Positions 23,701 to 36,500 of a stretch of DNA of 49,617 nt are shown piece after piece. The position numbers and the translations under genes were made by a program. The notes under the pieces were generated by a model. It worked only from the letters and a program-made list of their open reading frames with translations, was not told the origin of the DNA and made no database searches. The first letter of the stretch is position 1. Each line of letters opens with the position of its first letter. Source of the stretch: Nephromyces sp. MM_2019 (taxonomy: Eukaryota; Apicomplexa; Aconoidasida; Nephromycida); NCBI GenBank assembly GCA_015657535.1, contig JADHZB010000182.1:1-49617 (forward strand), read 5' to 3'.

Positions 23701-24854
23701 AAAATATATTTTGTGTAAAAAGTTGCCGCTTAAAATAATGCGGCTGTTTTTAACAACCCCAGCGTGTGTACATACGACTGGTAGTCCTGCGTGTGAAGTA
23801 GCCGCTGTATACGGCGCAGAACATTAAGTATTTCTATAGCTTCTGCACATACATTGTAACTCCTGTATTTAGTCAGTTTAGTTTTTTTCTTTTTTCATCT
23901 TTGTGTCAGTCACTACAAATAAATTTAAGCTGCTGCCGCATTACAGCGTTCCAAAGTTTTGGGGATTATTTTTCTATTATTCGAAAAAATAAAGTTCTGT
24001 TTTTTGTGGAAATAGTTTCGTAGCAGCTTGTTCATAGTGGTGGAAATTTTTTTTTTTCTTAAACGACTGAACAAATAATATTCCCCATATTACCTATTGC
24101 AACGGCAATTCTGTTTGCAAAGTGGTCCAGGTGAATGAAATTTGAAAAAATAGAATGGTCCAAGTCCTTATTGAAAGTGTAAAAATTAAAATGGATCTCT
24201 TTTCCGTTTCCCGAAAAGTGATGCGAACTATATTGCTAGCAAAAGTTCTGGCATGCTTGTACGCTGCATACATTCGGGCCTAACCACTAGCAAAAGAGAG
24301 TCGTGCGATGCTGCTTAGCATGATACTATTCAGATTCGTAATATAGGCAATACGATGTGCTCGACGCCTTAAAAACTCAGAAGTGAATAGCTACCCGAAT
24401 ACAAACCTGTAACACGCACAAATAGGTGCGCACTGCCATCCATAAAAGTTTCATGTGTCATGCAATATGCATGCGCATACCCCGCTGCCAAAATGCCTTC
24501 ACATCAACTGCCTCAAGACACTCCGATAAAAGAATCGACTCCAGCTATATACGCATATATTGCCATTACCATGTGCGGTATACGCGCTTAAACGTACTGC
24601 GGCAATTCCCGGGAACACAAGCACGAAGGCGACTGTCAGGAGGAGCACACATACGCGCATGCTCAGTATAACAAAGGAAGGAGAAGTAGCCGCCCGACTG
24701 CTACCGATGACACGCTGCTTCCGCCAAAAGAAGCCAAGCCCACCACCGACTTACGCATATGCCCTGCAACGAAAATGAAGCTATTCCGTATTGCCGTTTC
24801 CCAACTTACGATCCTTGCCGAGCCTCTATTCTTGTATGTGCCATCCTCTACCGA
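20743..24854. other. Divergent intergenic region, left part
   Basis: No gene recognised. AT-rich with scattered GC-rich patches (22230-22380, 23270-23340, 23560-23590). By position it contains the AFG1 promoter. CA/TG repeats are much rarer than in the introns on either side, as expected if they are an intron feature. Confidence 0.5.
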
Positions 24855-25139
24855 TCAAGTTTCCAGAAAGGCGGCGCCGAGGTGCAAAGCTCCCAATAAT
24901 GGTTTTTCGTTGACACCACACACACGCACCCATTCCTTCAAATACCCTATTCCCACAGTTACACAAATCACATCTCCACGTGCGCACGCTGCAAAGGATT
25001 CTGCAAGCAGTGCGCGACAGGTTCTCTCTGAGCCATAATATTTTAAGCCAAAAGCTTCACACCCTATCTCTTCAGCCTGAACGCAGAGAAAAATGGTTTT
25101 TTTTATATCAGTTGCTAATTCGCTGTTGTAATTCTTCAT
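24855..25139 (-). CDS. Unrecognised 94-codon open frame in the intergenic region
   Basis: An ATG-started frame on the minus strand reads, in part, ATDIKKTIFLCVQAEEIGCE and LKYYGSERTCRALLAES and ends with TGA. Residue use is balanced and protein-like, unlike most open frames nearby. An ATG-started frame on the plus strand (24775-25038) overlaps it, and only one, or neither, can be expected to be real. No splice partners or family are evident. Confidence 0.25.
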   Translation of the reverse strand: MKNYNSELATDIKKTIFLCVQAEEIGCEAFGLKYYGSERTCRALLAESFAACARGDVICVTVGIGYLKEWVRVCGVNEKPLLGALHLGAAFLET

Positions 25140-28100
25140 TTTCCTTGTGCTTCCAGCTTGTTTTCACGAATTGAGTTGATCCTAGATGGTTTAAAGCTTT
25201 AATAGCGTATACATGGGCCCTAATATTTAGCTTTAGCTGCTTCTTTTTCTCGAAGCTTTCTTATTTCTCTTGACAGTTTCCTTTACCTTTATTTCCTTTT
25301 CCATGTGCGCTGCTCCTTATTTTTAGCACTGCATTAATTCCGTATGGTGACCTCTTACCTTTTTTTCATTTATTTTTGAACCTCTCAATTTATAGGTTTT
25401 TCCCTTCTTGGCTTGTCGCCCTTTTGGTGTTTCCCTCTTTTGTTCCCTCTAAAAGTTTTTAGCAGCACTTCTTCACTGTGCTTGAATTTCATTTCTGTTC
25501 CTTATGTTTCATATTCTTCATTGGTTCGACTAACCTGTGAAAAAATCATCCAATGCAGTTGCCTTCCCTCTGTTTGCACTTCTTCAATTCCTTCTGGTGT
25601 AGATTTGACTACCTATCCACGCAGTTGTAGCTGCATGTATAGAGTTGATATTTTTGCTTGCTGCAGGAACTCACAGGGAAAATAGCATGAAGCGAATGCT
25701 CTTGTGGTCTATGTCGTTGTTTCATCTCTTCGTCTCTATAAAGCATAGCAGCTGAAAAGGTCAATTCTTAGTGCCTTGTTTATTAGTGGTTTTATATATA
25801 GCTTGTAGATCTTGGTTTGCTGTTTATACTAAAAGAAGCGGGCATTGCACTGAAGTACAGATTCTTATAGTGTGTGAGCGTGAATATTAGTACGCAGATG
25901 GACTGTTTGGGCTTAGCATTGCCTACTTTATGAGCATGTGCGCATGTGAAAATATGTGCTTGTTTTCAAATTTGTCTACGAGTTGTGGTCTTTATTGAAG
26001 TGCATATATAGGAACAGGTTTATGAATTTAGGTAGATACCAACACGCACATGTAGCTATGATTGTATAAAAAGCTCGGAGCATGTGTATAGAAGTGGCAG
26101 CATCTGTACATATGTTAAATGTGAAAGATTTGCTCCCGCGGAAACAGAGCTTAATAGCGTGTTTATTGCATAGTCATGTACATACGTGAACTTTGCTTTT
26201 CCAAAAGTGTTAACATTGCTGGCATGTGTGCGGTTAATTTATGCTACCTATGGACTGCCTATTATATCCTTTCCTGACTCTTATTTTTTTCTGGCCGCTG
26301 TCTGGTACTTTGAGTATTCCAGGATTAAAGCATGCGTGCACAGGCTTTCACTTGTATGGCTTTACTTATCATTTGTGTCTAATTTTATTTTGCATCGTTA
26401 GTGCACCCTAAATCGCTCTGAAGTTGCTTAGGGTTTTTCTGGTTATGTTCATGTTGTCTATTTGGCTCAAAAAATGTCCAAGGATACACCATTTCCCTCC
26501 TGGCCGCGTTTGTGGTTCTGAAACTCAGGCAGCCTACGTGTGTGCGTGCTGGCATGTTATTCACACATTTTTATTTTTTAGTCAACTTCCCCTAGTCTTT
26601 CATTTTGATGATATAATTTTCCATAATTGTTTTGATAGCGATTAGTGACACGCATAGGGACTCTTTCATGAGAAAAGGCTTTGCTTAAACTGACATTTTT
26701 GGCATCCTTTGCACATTTTAAATCCTTATGCTAATGCGAAGGCGATAGTTAGCCTTTCTCCTTTAAATAATTCTCTATTTTTGTTTAATCCCTTTGCGTT
26801 GCTTCGCTTTGCTTTTCCTCTTCATATCATTTATCTTTCGCTCCTCATATTGCCATTTAATTTTGCCTTTTGATGTTTCCCTGCACCTGTTTCTTCTCAC
26901 CCCTGATTTTTTTTCCTGACTGATATTCCCCGTGTTTCTCTTGCTCGTCTATATCTCATCGAAGTGCCTTGATCGTATACTATGCATCTCAAGATAGAAC
27001 ATCGTAACACCATTTCTAAGTATTTACAGTTTCTCGAGTAACTTCTCAAATTTTAACTTATTTTTAAACTTTTTCGGGTACACTGAGATTGTTTTTATGC
27101 CTGATACCTTTTTCACGTGAAAATTTGCTGTAGCATGCTGGAAGCGAAAGCGCATAGTTGCTTTTAACGGGTTCTTTTTTTGTTATGCTACACTTCTTCA
27201 TGTAATATATATTTACAGGTTCTGCTTGTAAAATACATGATTATAAAAATAGATACGACGTTTAATATGGTTAAGGATCATTTTTCATTCTTAAGATTGT
27301 AAAAAATAAAACAAAAAAATTTTTGCCCATTAAAGTTATTATTTTTTAAAATAAAATTTAAGATGAACGTATGCTGATGTAACACAATCGTGCATCTTAA
27401 TTATATCCCCCTTTTTGCATTTATTTCCTTTGTATGCTATGCCTCATGTTCATATAGGCTTGCTGGTTTCTTCAACTTCTCTCTTTTAGTTTATATTTTA
27501 TGTGCGGCTGCTAGTTTCATAGATTTTTTTCCACCTCCCTGAATGTTGTTTTATGCCTTTTTAAGCTAGTTGTCCTCTTGTGTTTCTGTTATTTATTTTA
27601 TAATTTCGTGTTCTTATCCTTCTTCCTTTCCACTACTATATTCTTTCTTTTCTTGTGCTTTTTTCTATTCCTTCTCTGGTATCAATTTTAATTCTTTCAC
27701 ACCTTTACTGAGATTTCTTTTTATATTATAGACGTTATGTTACATGCATGCGTTGATTTGCATGTCTTTGAGGCATGTTTTATTTTTATGTATTTCATTT
27801 AAATGAAGAAGGATTGAGTGTGTAATTCAAGCGTAGTCTCGTTTTGCTGTTCTTTTGTTTATCGCGTCAACTGTAGAATATTTTGTTTCGGACATAAATA
27901 CTGTGTGTACATACACCAAGTCGGCTAATATTGTCAAATAGTGCGTGAGCATCTTCTTTTTTGTATCGCATGCGTAGGCTGTCTTGCGAATGTATAATAT
28001 GATGCTGTGCTGGCTATTACTTGACGCATTGCAATCTATGCAATCGGTAGTATGAGCACTCTAAGAGTAGAGGAAATCTGCAAGCGAAGTTGAAAGAAAT

Positions 28101-30389
28101 CCTCCTAATGCACCAGCGGAGCTTTAAGTGGATTTGTTCTGATATCAATGAGTGGCAAAATATTTGTACTGTAAATCCTAGTGTGTGTGCAATCGTGTAG
28201 TGTATGTAAATTTCAGTGTGCGAAAAAGTTCGTTTTAATTGGCATAGACTTTGATCTCCACACTTATACTGAGCTATATTTGATATCTCTTGTTGTCATT
28301 ACTCGTATATTGCAGTATTATCAAGAAGTTTTATTTTATATTCGACACTCAAATACACTCCTATACACTTTCATGAACCCGTAATGTGTGTGCTAAATAA
28401 ATCTAGTATTTGTTTGCTTTCTATGCACATGTCTTATTTATCCACTACTCGCATATGTTTCATTATATGAGGACGTTCTCATAAAATGTGTTTGAAGGCA
28501 ACAATCTTACTTTAATGCTTATTTTTGACGTGTCAAATTACTTTTGGCTTACAAACTAATCAGTGGGTTGTGTGTGGATTCTTGTATGGTATCGCTTAAC
28601 TGTGGATCATCAAAATCTGGTGTTTTACTACGCTTGACATTATCCCTTTAAATGGTTTGGTGCAAGGCAGGCAGTCGTTCCGTCTAAGCTTTTTTTTTAG
28701 TTTTTCTCAAAAATTGATAATACGCAGTCGATCTGCGCACATTTTCCTCTTTGTTCATGCCGGCTTATATGCTGGGAAGGTGTTGACGCTAGGAGCGTAT
28801 ATGTGTGCGTGTGCGTATTTTTTTGCTTTTTTTTGTAATCTCCTTGGTGTCTGTTTCGGGCATGATAATGCGTGTCTAACGCTAATTTCATTTCTTACTA
28901 TTCTGTCGTTTAGATGTGCATGTATATGGATATGTTAAGAGTGAATATTTATAAGATTATACCTTGTTGTATAGTTTCGCATCTGCATGAGTGTATGTGT
29001 GCGTGTGGGTGATTTGCTGTGTCACCCCGCGTCATATAATGTAATCGTAGACGATATAATTGGAAAAAATTCGACCTTGTGGAACATTTTCAGATACTAA
29101 TGCTCGAAAGAGTAGTGCTCGCACATCAACAAATGTGTTACCATCTTTGGTGACTTTTTGGCTGAATTTTAGTTTACTTCTTAAAGGTGTAAATATATTC
29201 GAAATTTCACGGCTCTAAGTTTGTTATTCTTGAGAGATAACAGCATACGGTCTAGCATAAATCTATTTTTATTTTATTCTCTACTTTTTCATGTACTTTT
29301 TGCGTACTTTGAAGGTAGCTTTTTTCCTATAGTTTCGCGTGTACTTGATCTTTATGTTATGGGTAAAGTACCATGCGCTTTTGGAACTTACTGCTGTGTA
29401 CTTAAGCTTATGAGTGCCAAACCTTTCATTGATTATTGCGATTCTACTCTGCTTTGCGTCTGCAAGCAGCTGAAAGGTAGTGTATTCCTCTTGTCTTCAA
29501 GTCTGCTCCAATATTTGTTACCCGACGTTCGTCCACATCATTATGTTTTGTATTTGACTTCTTTTTTTTATACCTAGTTATCGTATATAAGTGTTTTTTT
29601 TGGCCTTGTAGTGTATATAATTGGCTACTCTGGCGTTGCTCTACTCGCGTAACTCGGCCTCTTTGCTGGCTGTGCTGTGCTTTGTGGCGTTCCCTCTGTA
29701 TTCTATTTAGTATAGCTTTGTTTCGATAATTTTATTTATTTTGTTTGTAGTAGCATGTTTGTACAGGTTTTTCGTCTACTTTCTGAGGAGAATAAGTGTT
29801 TTAATAGTATTTTGAATAAGAGATCAGTAGGTGGTGTGTTTCTGTATGAGCTTAGGTTGCGCTTTATCCCTTCTTTAGAGGTATATAAGTATTTGTTTCA
29901 GTTGTGAATTGACTGCATATCATCATAGAAGGGCTGAAGTTTATAGTTTACTTAGTCATTCATTGTACCTTAAAAATTGCCTTAAGCCTCGTGCTCTGTT
30001 GGAGTTTTCAAAGGCTACCTAGCAAACGGGTTTGTGAGTCTGAAGACATAGTGAGATGTTGTTTTTGTTTTATGTGTGGTTTCGTACACATATCTATATA
30101 GTGAAGTGTGGACGTAAGACTAGCTCCAGCATCTTTACTAATTTTCTAATGAGTTTCCGTAGATTGTGCTGTGAAATTCTTGCTTATCCTGTGTGCTGTG
30201 GAATTATTCGTTGTCGTGTGGTATGGCCTTCTTCCTTGATCTGTAGCTTTTGCTTTGTGACTCTGCTTTTGTATCCTCTCATATTCTTGCCCAGCCTCTT
30301 CATCTTCTAGATTTTATCTTGCGAGTTGATCTCTTGTTTTTCTTATTTTCATTGTCATCTAGCTTATTATATGCTTTTTTTATTTCCAG
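25140..30389 (+). other. T-rich upstream region of the ApiAP2 gene
   Basis: No protein gene recognised. The plus strand is strongly T-rich with many pyrimidine runs and few repeats, ending at the leader acceptor at 30389. A long leader with one or more introns is the simplest reading. Open frames here are short and rich in Phe, Leu, Ser and Cys, as expected of T-rich non-coding DNA. Confidence 0.5.
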
Positions 30390-30500
30390 CAGGGACGTAC
30401 AATGATGCAGTGAGTGGAGTAAATAAGAGCGTCTCTATCATTGACTTGAAAAAACCGTCACCCTCCTATTTAGCTTCCACAAAAAGAGCATTCCAGCACA
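30390..30500 (+). promoter_or_regulatory. 5' leader exon of the ApiAP2 gene with a short upstream ORF
   Basis: A polypyrimidine tract and TTTCCAG acceptor end at 30389, so the start codon exon probably begins at 30390 and a leader intron lies upstream. The leader holds a four-codon upstream ORF (ATG ATG CAG TGA, 30402-30413). A second frame is open from the acceptor to the TGA at 30518-30520, overlapping the main start, and is phase-compatible with an unseen upstream exon. Inference only; no transcript data. Confidence 0.45.
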
Positions 30501-33500
30501 ATGGTCACAACCTTGCATGATGTTTCTTCTAAATCTGCTTATAATATCTTTCATATGCTTAACCGAGAGCAGAATGTTTTGGGAACGGAGAATTTGATCG
30601 CTAATGGAACTCCATCATTTACGGGCCCTTATAATACTTGGGAAAAGTTTGGCAGATGTTTTAACTCAGCATCTGTGGTATCTCATCTCCTTCCTTCAAA
30701 CTACTCTGCTTCCTGCAATATTCTTCATCCTAAGCATCTTTTGCTGGATGATCGCAATCAATCTATCAGCGAAACAGGTGTTTTAGCAGCTGCTAATTCT
30801 TTTACTGAGGACAAAACTAGTAGTAAACCCTCCTTTACTGGTTCTTCACACCCATTTATTTCCCGGCAGAATTCGTTTCAATTGGATTTTTCTCCTTCGC
30901 GTTCGCTTCTCTTTAACTCTGCTGACGCTCATCTTCGTCAAACGCTAGATTCAAATAGTTCTTCAGCCTTTTCTTCTTCAGCAGTGTCTCCTACTCACCG
31001 CACATTTGCTTCCTCAGATGAAGCAAACTCTCCGTTGCTATCTTCGTCGTATGTGTATTTACCTTATGATCCATATCAAGCTGCTCATCTATGTTATTCT
31101 TCGCAACATTTATCTACAAATACTGTCGATACTAACCAGGACAACTTCCAACGAGATGGCGACATCATAGTAGCATGGAATCGGAACCCTCAATTTTATG
31201 ACCCTCACGTTGTGGCATCCCTCCTCTCACCTCCCTACCCCCCAGGAGTAAGTGATAATCTGATATGCACAAATCCTCATATTCACAATTCTTCAGGCGG
31301 TGCCCATCGCGGCAGCAGGCTTGACAACTGTGAAGATGAGCTTAATTCTAAGAATTCTATTTACTTCCCTCCCCCGCTACAACGAGGAGATTCTGAGGCT
31401 TCGCTTATGAGCATCATTGATGAACGAGCACCATTTGAAACGTCATTTGTTGCTATTCAAAAGGATGGAGAGATTTCGCAGCTCCACTCTTCTGGCTGCA
31501 TTCACTCTGATAGTACATCTCAGCAAGTTATCTCGCCTTTCTCCCCAGAGTTCCTGGAAGATTCTCGTAAAAATTTTCTTCCTTCATATAATCAATTGCT
31601 TCATCCTTCTACCCACAGTACGCATCATCAAGCTTGTCATCACCTTGTGCCATACCAATCCTATCATTCTCCTGTATCCCGCCTGCACCTGCTACCCCCA
31701 ATACATCACCAGGCGTTGCACCTCGCCTCCTCCAATCAAAGCCTCGCTTCCCCTATGTATCACCAAAACCTTCCCTCCATCCCCCATCAAACTCTGCATC
31801 TCTCTACATCCCATCATGCTCTTCAACCCCCCACTCAACAAGAAGCTTTCCACTTATCTACGCACCACGAAACCACCCAATCTCCTACATCTCACCTAAT
31901 TGTTTACCCATCCGGTCATTCTGCGCTACCTGCTAATGCGATTAGTTTTTGTGCTTCTTCGAAGACCTTAGACACCCAGCAACCCCTCCATGGTGACTCT
32001 GAAGTCCAGAAAGCCTGGACTGAGAGGGCTCATAACAATGGAACTGCTTCGGCTGCCTACTTAGACTCTTCCACGCCTGTTGCGTGGACCCATTTTACCA
32101 ATTTATCTCGTGCTGCCACACACACTCCATCTTTGCCAAAAGGCAACACAATTTTCTTGAAGAACGCTAAAGAAGGTCCTTCCAAAAAGGTATTGAAAAA
32201 AGGAGGTAGGGGAAAGGCTGTTTACGTTGAGGAGAATAAACCTCCTCAGGCAGCCGCTGCTCCTCCTCAGCATAGTAACGAAAGAATGCTGCCTTCTAAT
32301 TTTCTTCCCGCTTTACCTAAAATCTTCCTTATGGAAGGAGGGAGTGAAGGAAATCTTTCTTCTTCTTTTGTCCGCTCCTTGGACTCTTCTGGGATGCTCG
32401 TAGCAAATCACGGCGTACATCATGGGATGCGAAACCCCCCCATCAGCGCAGCGAGTAGTTCTATGTGGGAGGAACGGGTGGAGACCCCATCTTTTGACGA
32501 GGCTATGGTACGCCAAGGTTGTGATCTGATCTCGAGCTGGGGCCTAGGTCAAACTGCAGTCAATTCATCAGCAGGAGCATCTGAATGGCTTGGTAACTTG
32601 TCTGCGTCTTCTGCCAACTTCCCCGAACAGTATTATTCTCATCCTGCGGACAACACGATGCTGTATCCCCAGCAACTTCACGACGGTTATTTGGATGAGA
32701 GCGCTGCAATGCCTCTATCATCAAACACCCCCAAGGCCTCTTGCTCATCTTCAAAGACGAGGAGGAAACATAGGAAGAAGGTTCCTATATCTTCTTCATG
32801 CAAACACAACAAGGCACAGCCTGCACACTGCCATCCTTCGTGCAGCGCGGTTTATTCTGGCGAGTTGCTGTCGTGTACTCCTGAGGCTAGTGAGAAGCTT
32901 AGGGGTTCTGCTATGATGCAATATGTTCAGTTGTCTCCTCCCTTTTACCCCTCAGATATTCTCGCTCCTTCAGTTGACAGCGCAGAAACAACACTACAAT
33001 GGAAAAAGCAACAATGCTCCAACCCTAGCTCTTTTCCAGCAACTTCCCATATAGGAGGGTCTCAAAATTTGCTTCATCCTTTTTCTTCAGACCCCTGCAA
33101 GGATGGATTGATGAATCAGCCAGGGATGATCCCACTTTCCAGTGCTTATGAAGGAAACTTTAGTCTAAAGGCAGGTGATGAATTGTTAACACGTACGCCA
33201 GAAATATTTCCAGTAGATGGATTTGAGAAAGTGGCGGCAAAAGGCGTCAACAGCCTTACGGAAAAGTTGCATCTACGTGCATTCCCTGAAGTGAGTGATT
33301 CATACGCTTGCAATGGTGAATCTCATGACAATTTTTTACCTGGCTGGCATGAGGAGAGAGATGGTGGAGCTAACCAGTCCTCGAAATGGAAGAACGTTTT
33401 CACCCCTCCAACTTGTACAGCTCGTTTTGTCTCACCCATTGCGCCTGCTTCGAGTTCCATTGGTACTTTGGAGGAATTGCACAATCACTTCCCTGAGAAG

Positions 33501-36500
33501 TCTACTTCCCAGTGCTTCTCGGTGTGTGGGATTTTCAAGGAATTAGGTGACTATAGCATAGAAGAGTTTGGCCATGAAGGGATTGCTGGCGATAGTTTTG
33601 GTGACGGGAGTATTGATAATTCTAAATCCAATTCTTTTGTTTCTTCCCCTTCATCGAGAAATGAAGGAGCTGATGGAAATATGAAGCCTGAGCCTAAGCT
33701 GACGGAATGTGAAGGTAACTCTAATGAGGCGAACGATTTGCTTCCAAGGAAACGTCATGCACAAAACTGTGGCTCGGAAATATCTACGTCGCCAAGTCGT
33801 CAGCAGGGAAGGGATTACTGCATCCTATCCGATGACAAAGTAATCTTACACCCTCCACATCATTATAATTATCATCCAGACCCATTGGAAGAGGATAAAA
33901 GGAAGCAAAAGCGTTATTTTTTCGCTTCCTTGAATGACACAGCGTACGTACAACCTGAGATACCTGATCTGGATGGAGGAGTTTTCAAAGGATTCGATTA
34001 TGACCTTGCGGGCGCTACTAACACAAAACAGCCTTTAGGCGATATAACTTCTTGGTTTTATTCAATAGGAAGAGATAATGTTAGCCTCCAAAGAGATGGG
34101 AATGAGGATCTCTTGAGTGCCTCTGAAAGTGTTCCTACGGGATTTTTTTTGGGGTTTAAGATGATGCAAAGCAAAGATGAAAATGTATTGCAACCAGGTG
34201 GAAATGATGATAAACTAAGAACAAGTCACTTTGAGGCTAGCGTCTTGAATGGCTCCTTGGAGGGTGATGCTGCATCTTCAGAAACGGCGGAGAATGTGAC
34301 TATTAGTGAATACGATAGTATTATACCATCACCGGATGCGACTAAGAAATGTGCTGGCAACCAGGATGGTTTTCTTGAGCTAAGCAAGAATGGGATGCCG
34401 ATAGGTGCAGAAAGGATGAACTTACGCCCTGCTGCTTCGGCACCGGGAGTTTTACAGTCAAACTCCTGCCATCCGGTGCATAGGATTGATAATTTTGTAT
34501 CGTTCTGGACTGGTCAGAGTTTTGATAAAAATACCGAAACAGGGATGTTATCGTTCCCATTTTCCTCGTCTTTGGCTGCGACAGATTCACTTCTCGATTC
34601 ACTTTCAATTTTGCCTTCTAAGATTGCCTCTGTATCATCTTTTATAGCTTCTTCGACCCAATCCTCTTCTTTATATGCTTCTAAGAGTTTTCCTACATCA
34701 GATTCTTGTTCCTTTTTTTCTACTCCGGCTTCTTCTACGTCTTTACCAACTTTGTCTTCATCATCCTCTCAATCTGTATTATTACCCTTGTCTTTCCCGT
34801 CCTCCTCTTCCTCTTTTTCTTGTTCTTCTTCGTCTTCCACTTATACCACTCCTTCCTGTTATTCTACTTCTGTCATTTCTTCCTCTTGTATCTCTCCGTC
34901 TTTATCTTCTTCCTCTTGTATCGCACCGTATTCATGTTCCTCCTCGCCTTCTCTGAATTCATCGTTAACCCGTTCTTCCCTTACTTCATCTGCTCTCTGC
35001 TCTTCCTTCTCTTCCTCAACTCCTTCTTCCTCTACTCTCTCTTCTCCCTCTTTTACTTCTTCACCTTTAGCTTTTTCCTCCCCTTCCACTCCTTTCTCTT
35101 CTTTATTCTCTCCTTCCTCTTCTGCTTCTTCAATATCATCTTCATCGTCTTGTTCTTCTCAATTAGGCTTCTTATCATTATCTTCTCCTTCATCGACGTC
35201 TTTTTATCCTTCTGCTTCCGAATTTATTGACCGAGGGAATTTTTCATATTTTTCTTTTTCTTCCTCGTCACATTCTCCCATACATTTTCCAAAGCCTTAC
35301 ACATCGGTAAGCAGCCATTCTCGCGCTTCGCTTTCTCCTTGTAGTGAAGAGGTGCTAAAGCATAGTGCGAATGGTTTTGAATCGCAAGTTTGGAATGTTT
35401 CCCATGATTCACTGCCTTTTCTCTTCGGCTGCACTAGCGATGAGTTGGAGGAAGTCTCGTGTGGTGCTGTTGCACTCATTGACGCCAGGAAAGGGGATTG
35501 TGTGATGGATGCTTCCCCAGCTCCCCAGCTTGATAGCGCACAGAATTTAGTTCAACGAGTCTCTGTTAATGGCAAAATTTGTACTCCTGAAGGAGTGGCA
35601 GGCCTACCTAACGGAGTAATGCACACACTTTATGAAGCCGTACATTCTTCTGAGAGGATAGCTCAGGCAGCTGATGCAGCGACAGCTGTAGCTAATAACC
35701 TAACGGATACGCGCGGTCCGCCATCTGGTGCTCCTAAAACCGCAAGCGATCACGTAGAAGTCGCGAACACTAAAGTGCTGAGTGTCACTCACAAACATCC
35801 CTTGTTAACCTCAAAACCTTGCCTGCTCGGAAGCTCTGGAAAAAATTTATCCCTAGGCTCCAATATTTCAGGTTTAGAGGATTCTGCATCATTAAATGTT
35901 GGTTGCGCTCACGACGGATTAGTAACTCCTTGTTTATCTGCTACAAGAGAATGCGAAGAAACCCCGCATGTAGATACGTGTAACAGTTATTCATGTCCCG
36001 AATTTTGCGATTATACTGGCAATCAATCGGATGGTGGAGTTGGGATAGATGGGTTAGTAACAGGAGGAATAGTCGAGGAATCTAATTATGCCACGGAATC
36101 TCCTAATGTTAGAAACCCTTGTGATGCCGGAGATTATTTCCCACTGAACAGTAATAAAACCCCTGATAACGATGCCAGCACTATAAATGAACCTAATGCT
36201 TGCGATGCTACTATCCCGGATAGTGATACTCCTCACACTGGCGGAGCTGTAGCTAGTCCCTCGAGTAAGTCTGACTTTTCTGCAGTCACGGCTGAAGCCG
36301 CTGTGGATTGCCGTTTCAACAGTTGTGGCAGCTTTGCTTCTATGAGCCCCTTCGTGTCGCTGCCTGCCTTGTGTAATAAGAGCTGCCTTATTGATAGGAA
36401 AGAGTACTGTTATACAAGGGAGAATTCTATGGCCAATGACGCTAAAAAGGCTTTAGAAGAGGACGCAAGCTCCGCCTCTGATGCTGCCACACGTTCTATT

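Noticed and set aside
34859..35089. Glu/Lys-rich open frame on the minus strand
   Set aside because: It is the complement of the serine-codon tract of the ApiAP2 exon and has no independent support.
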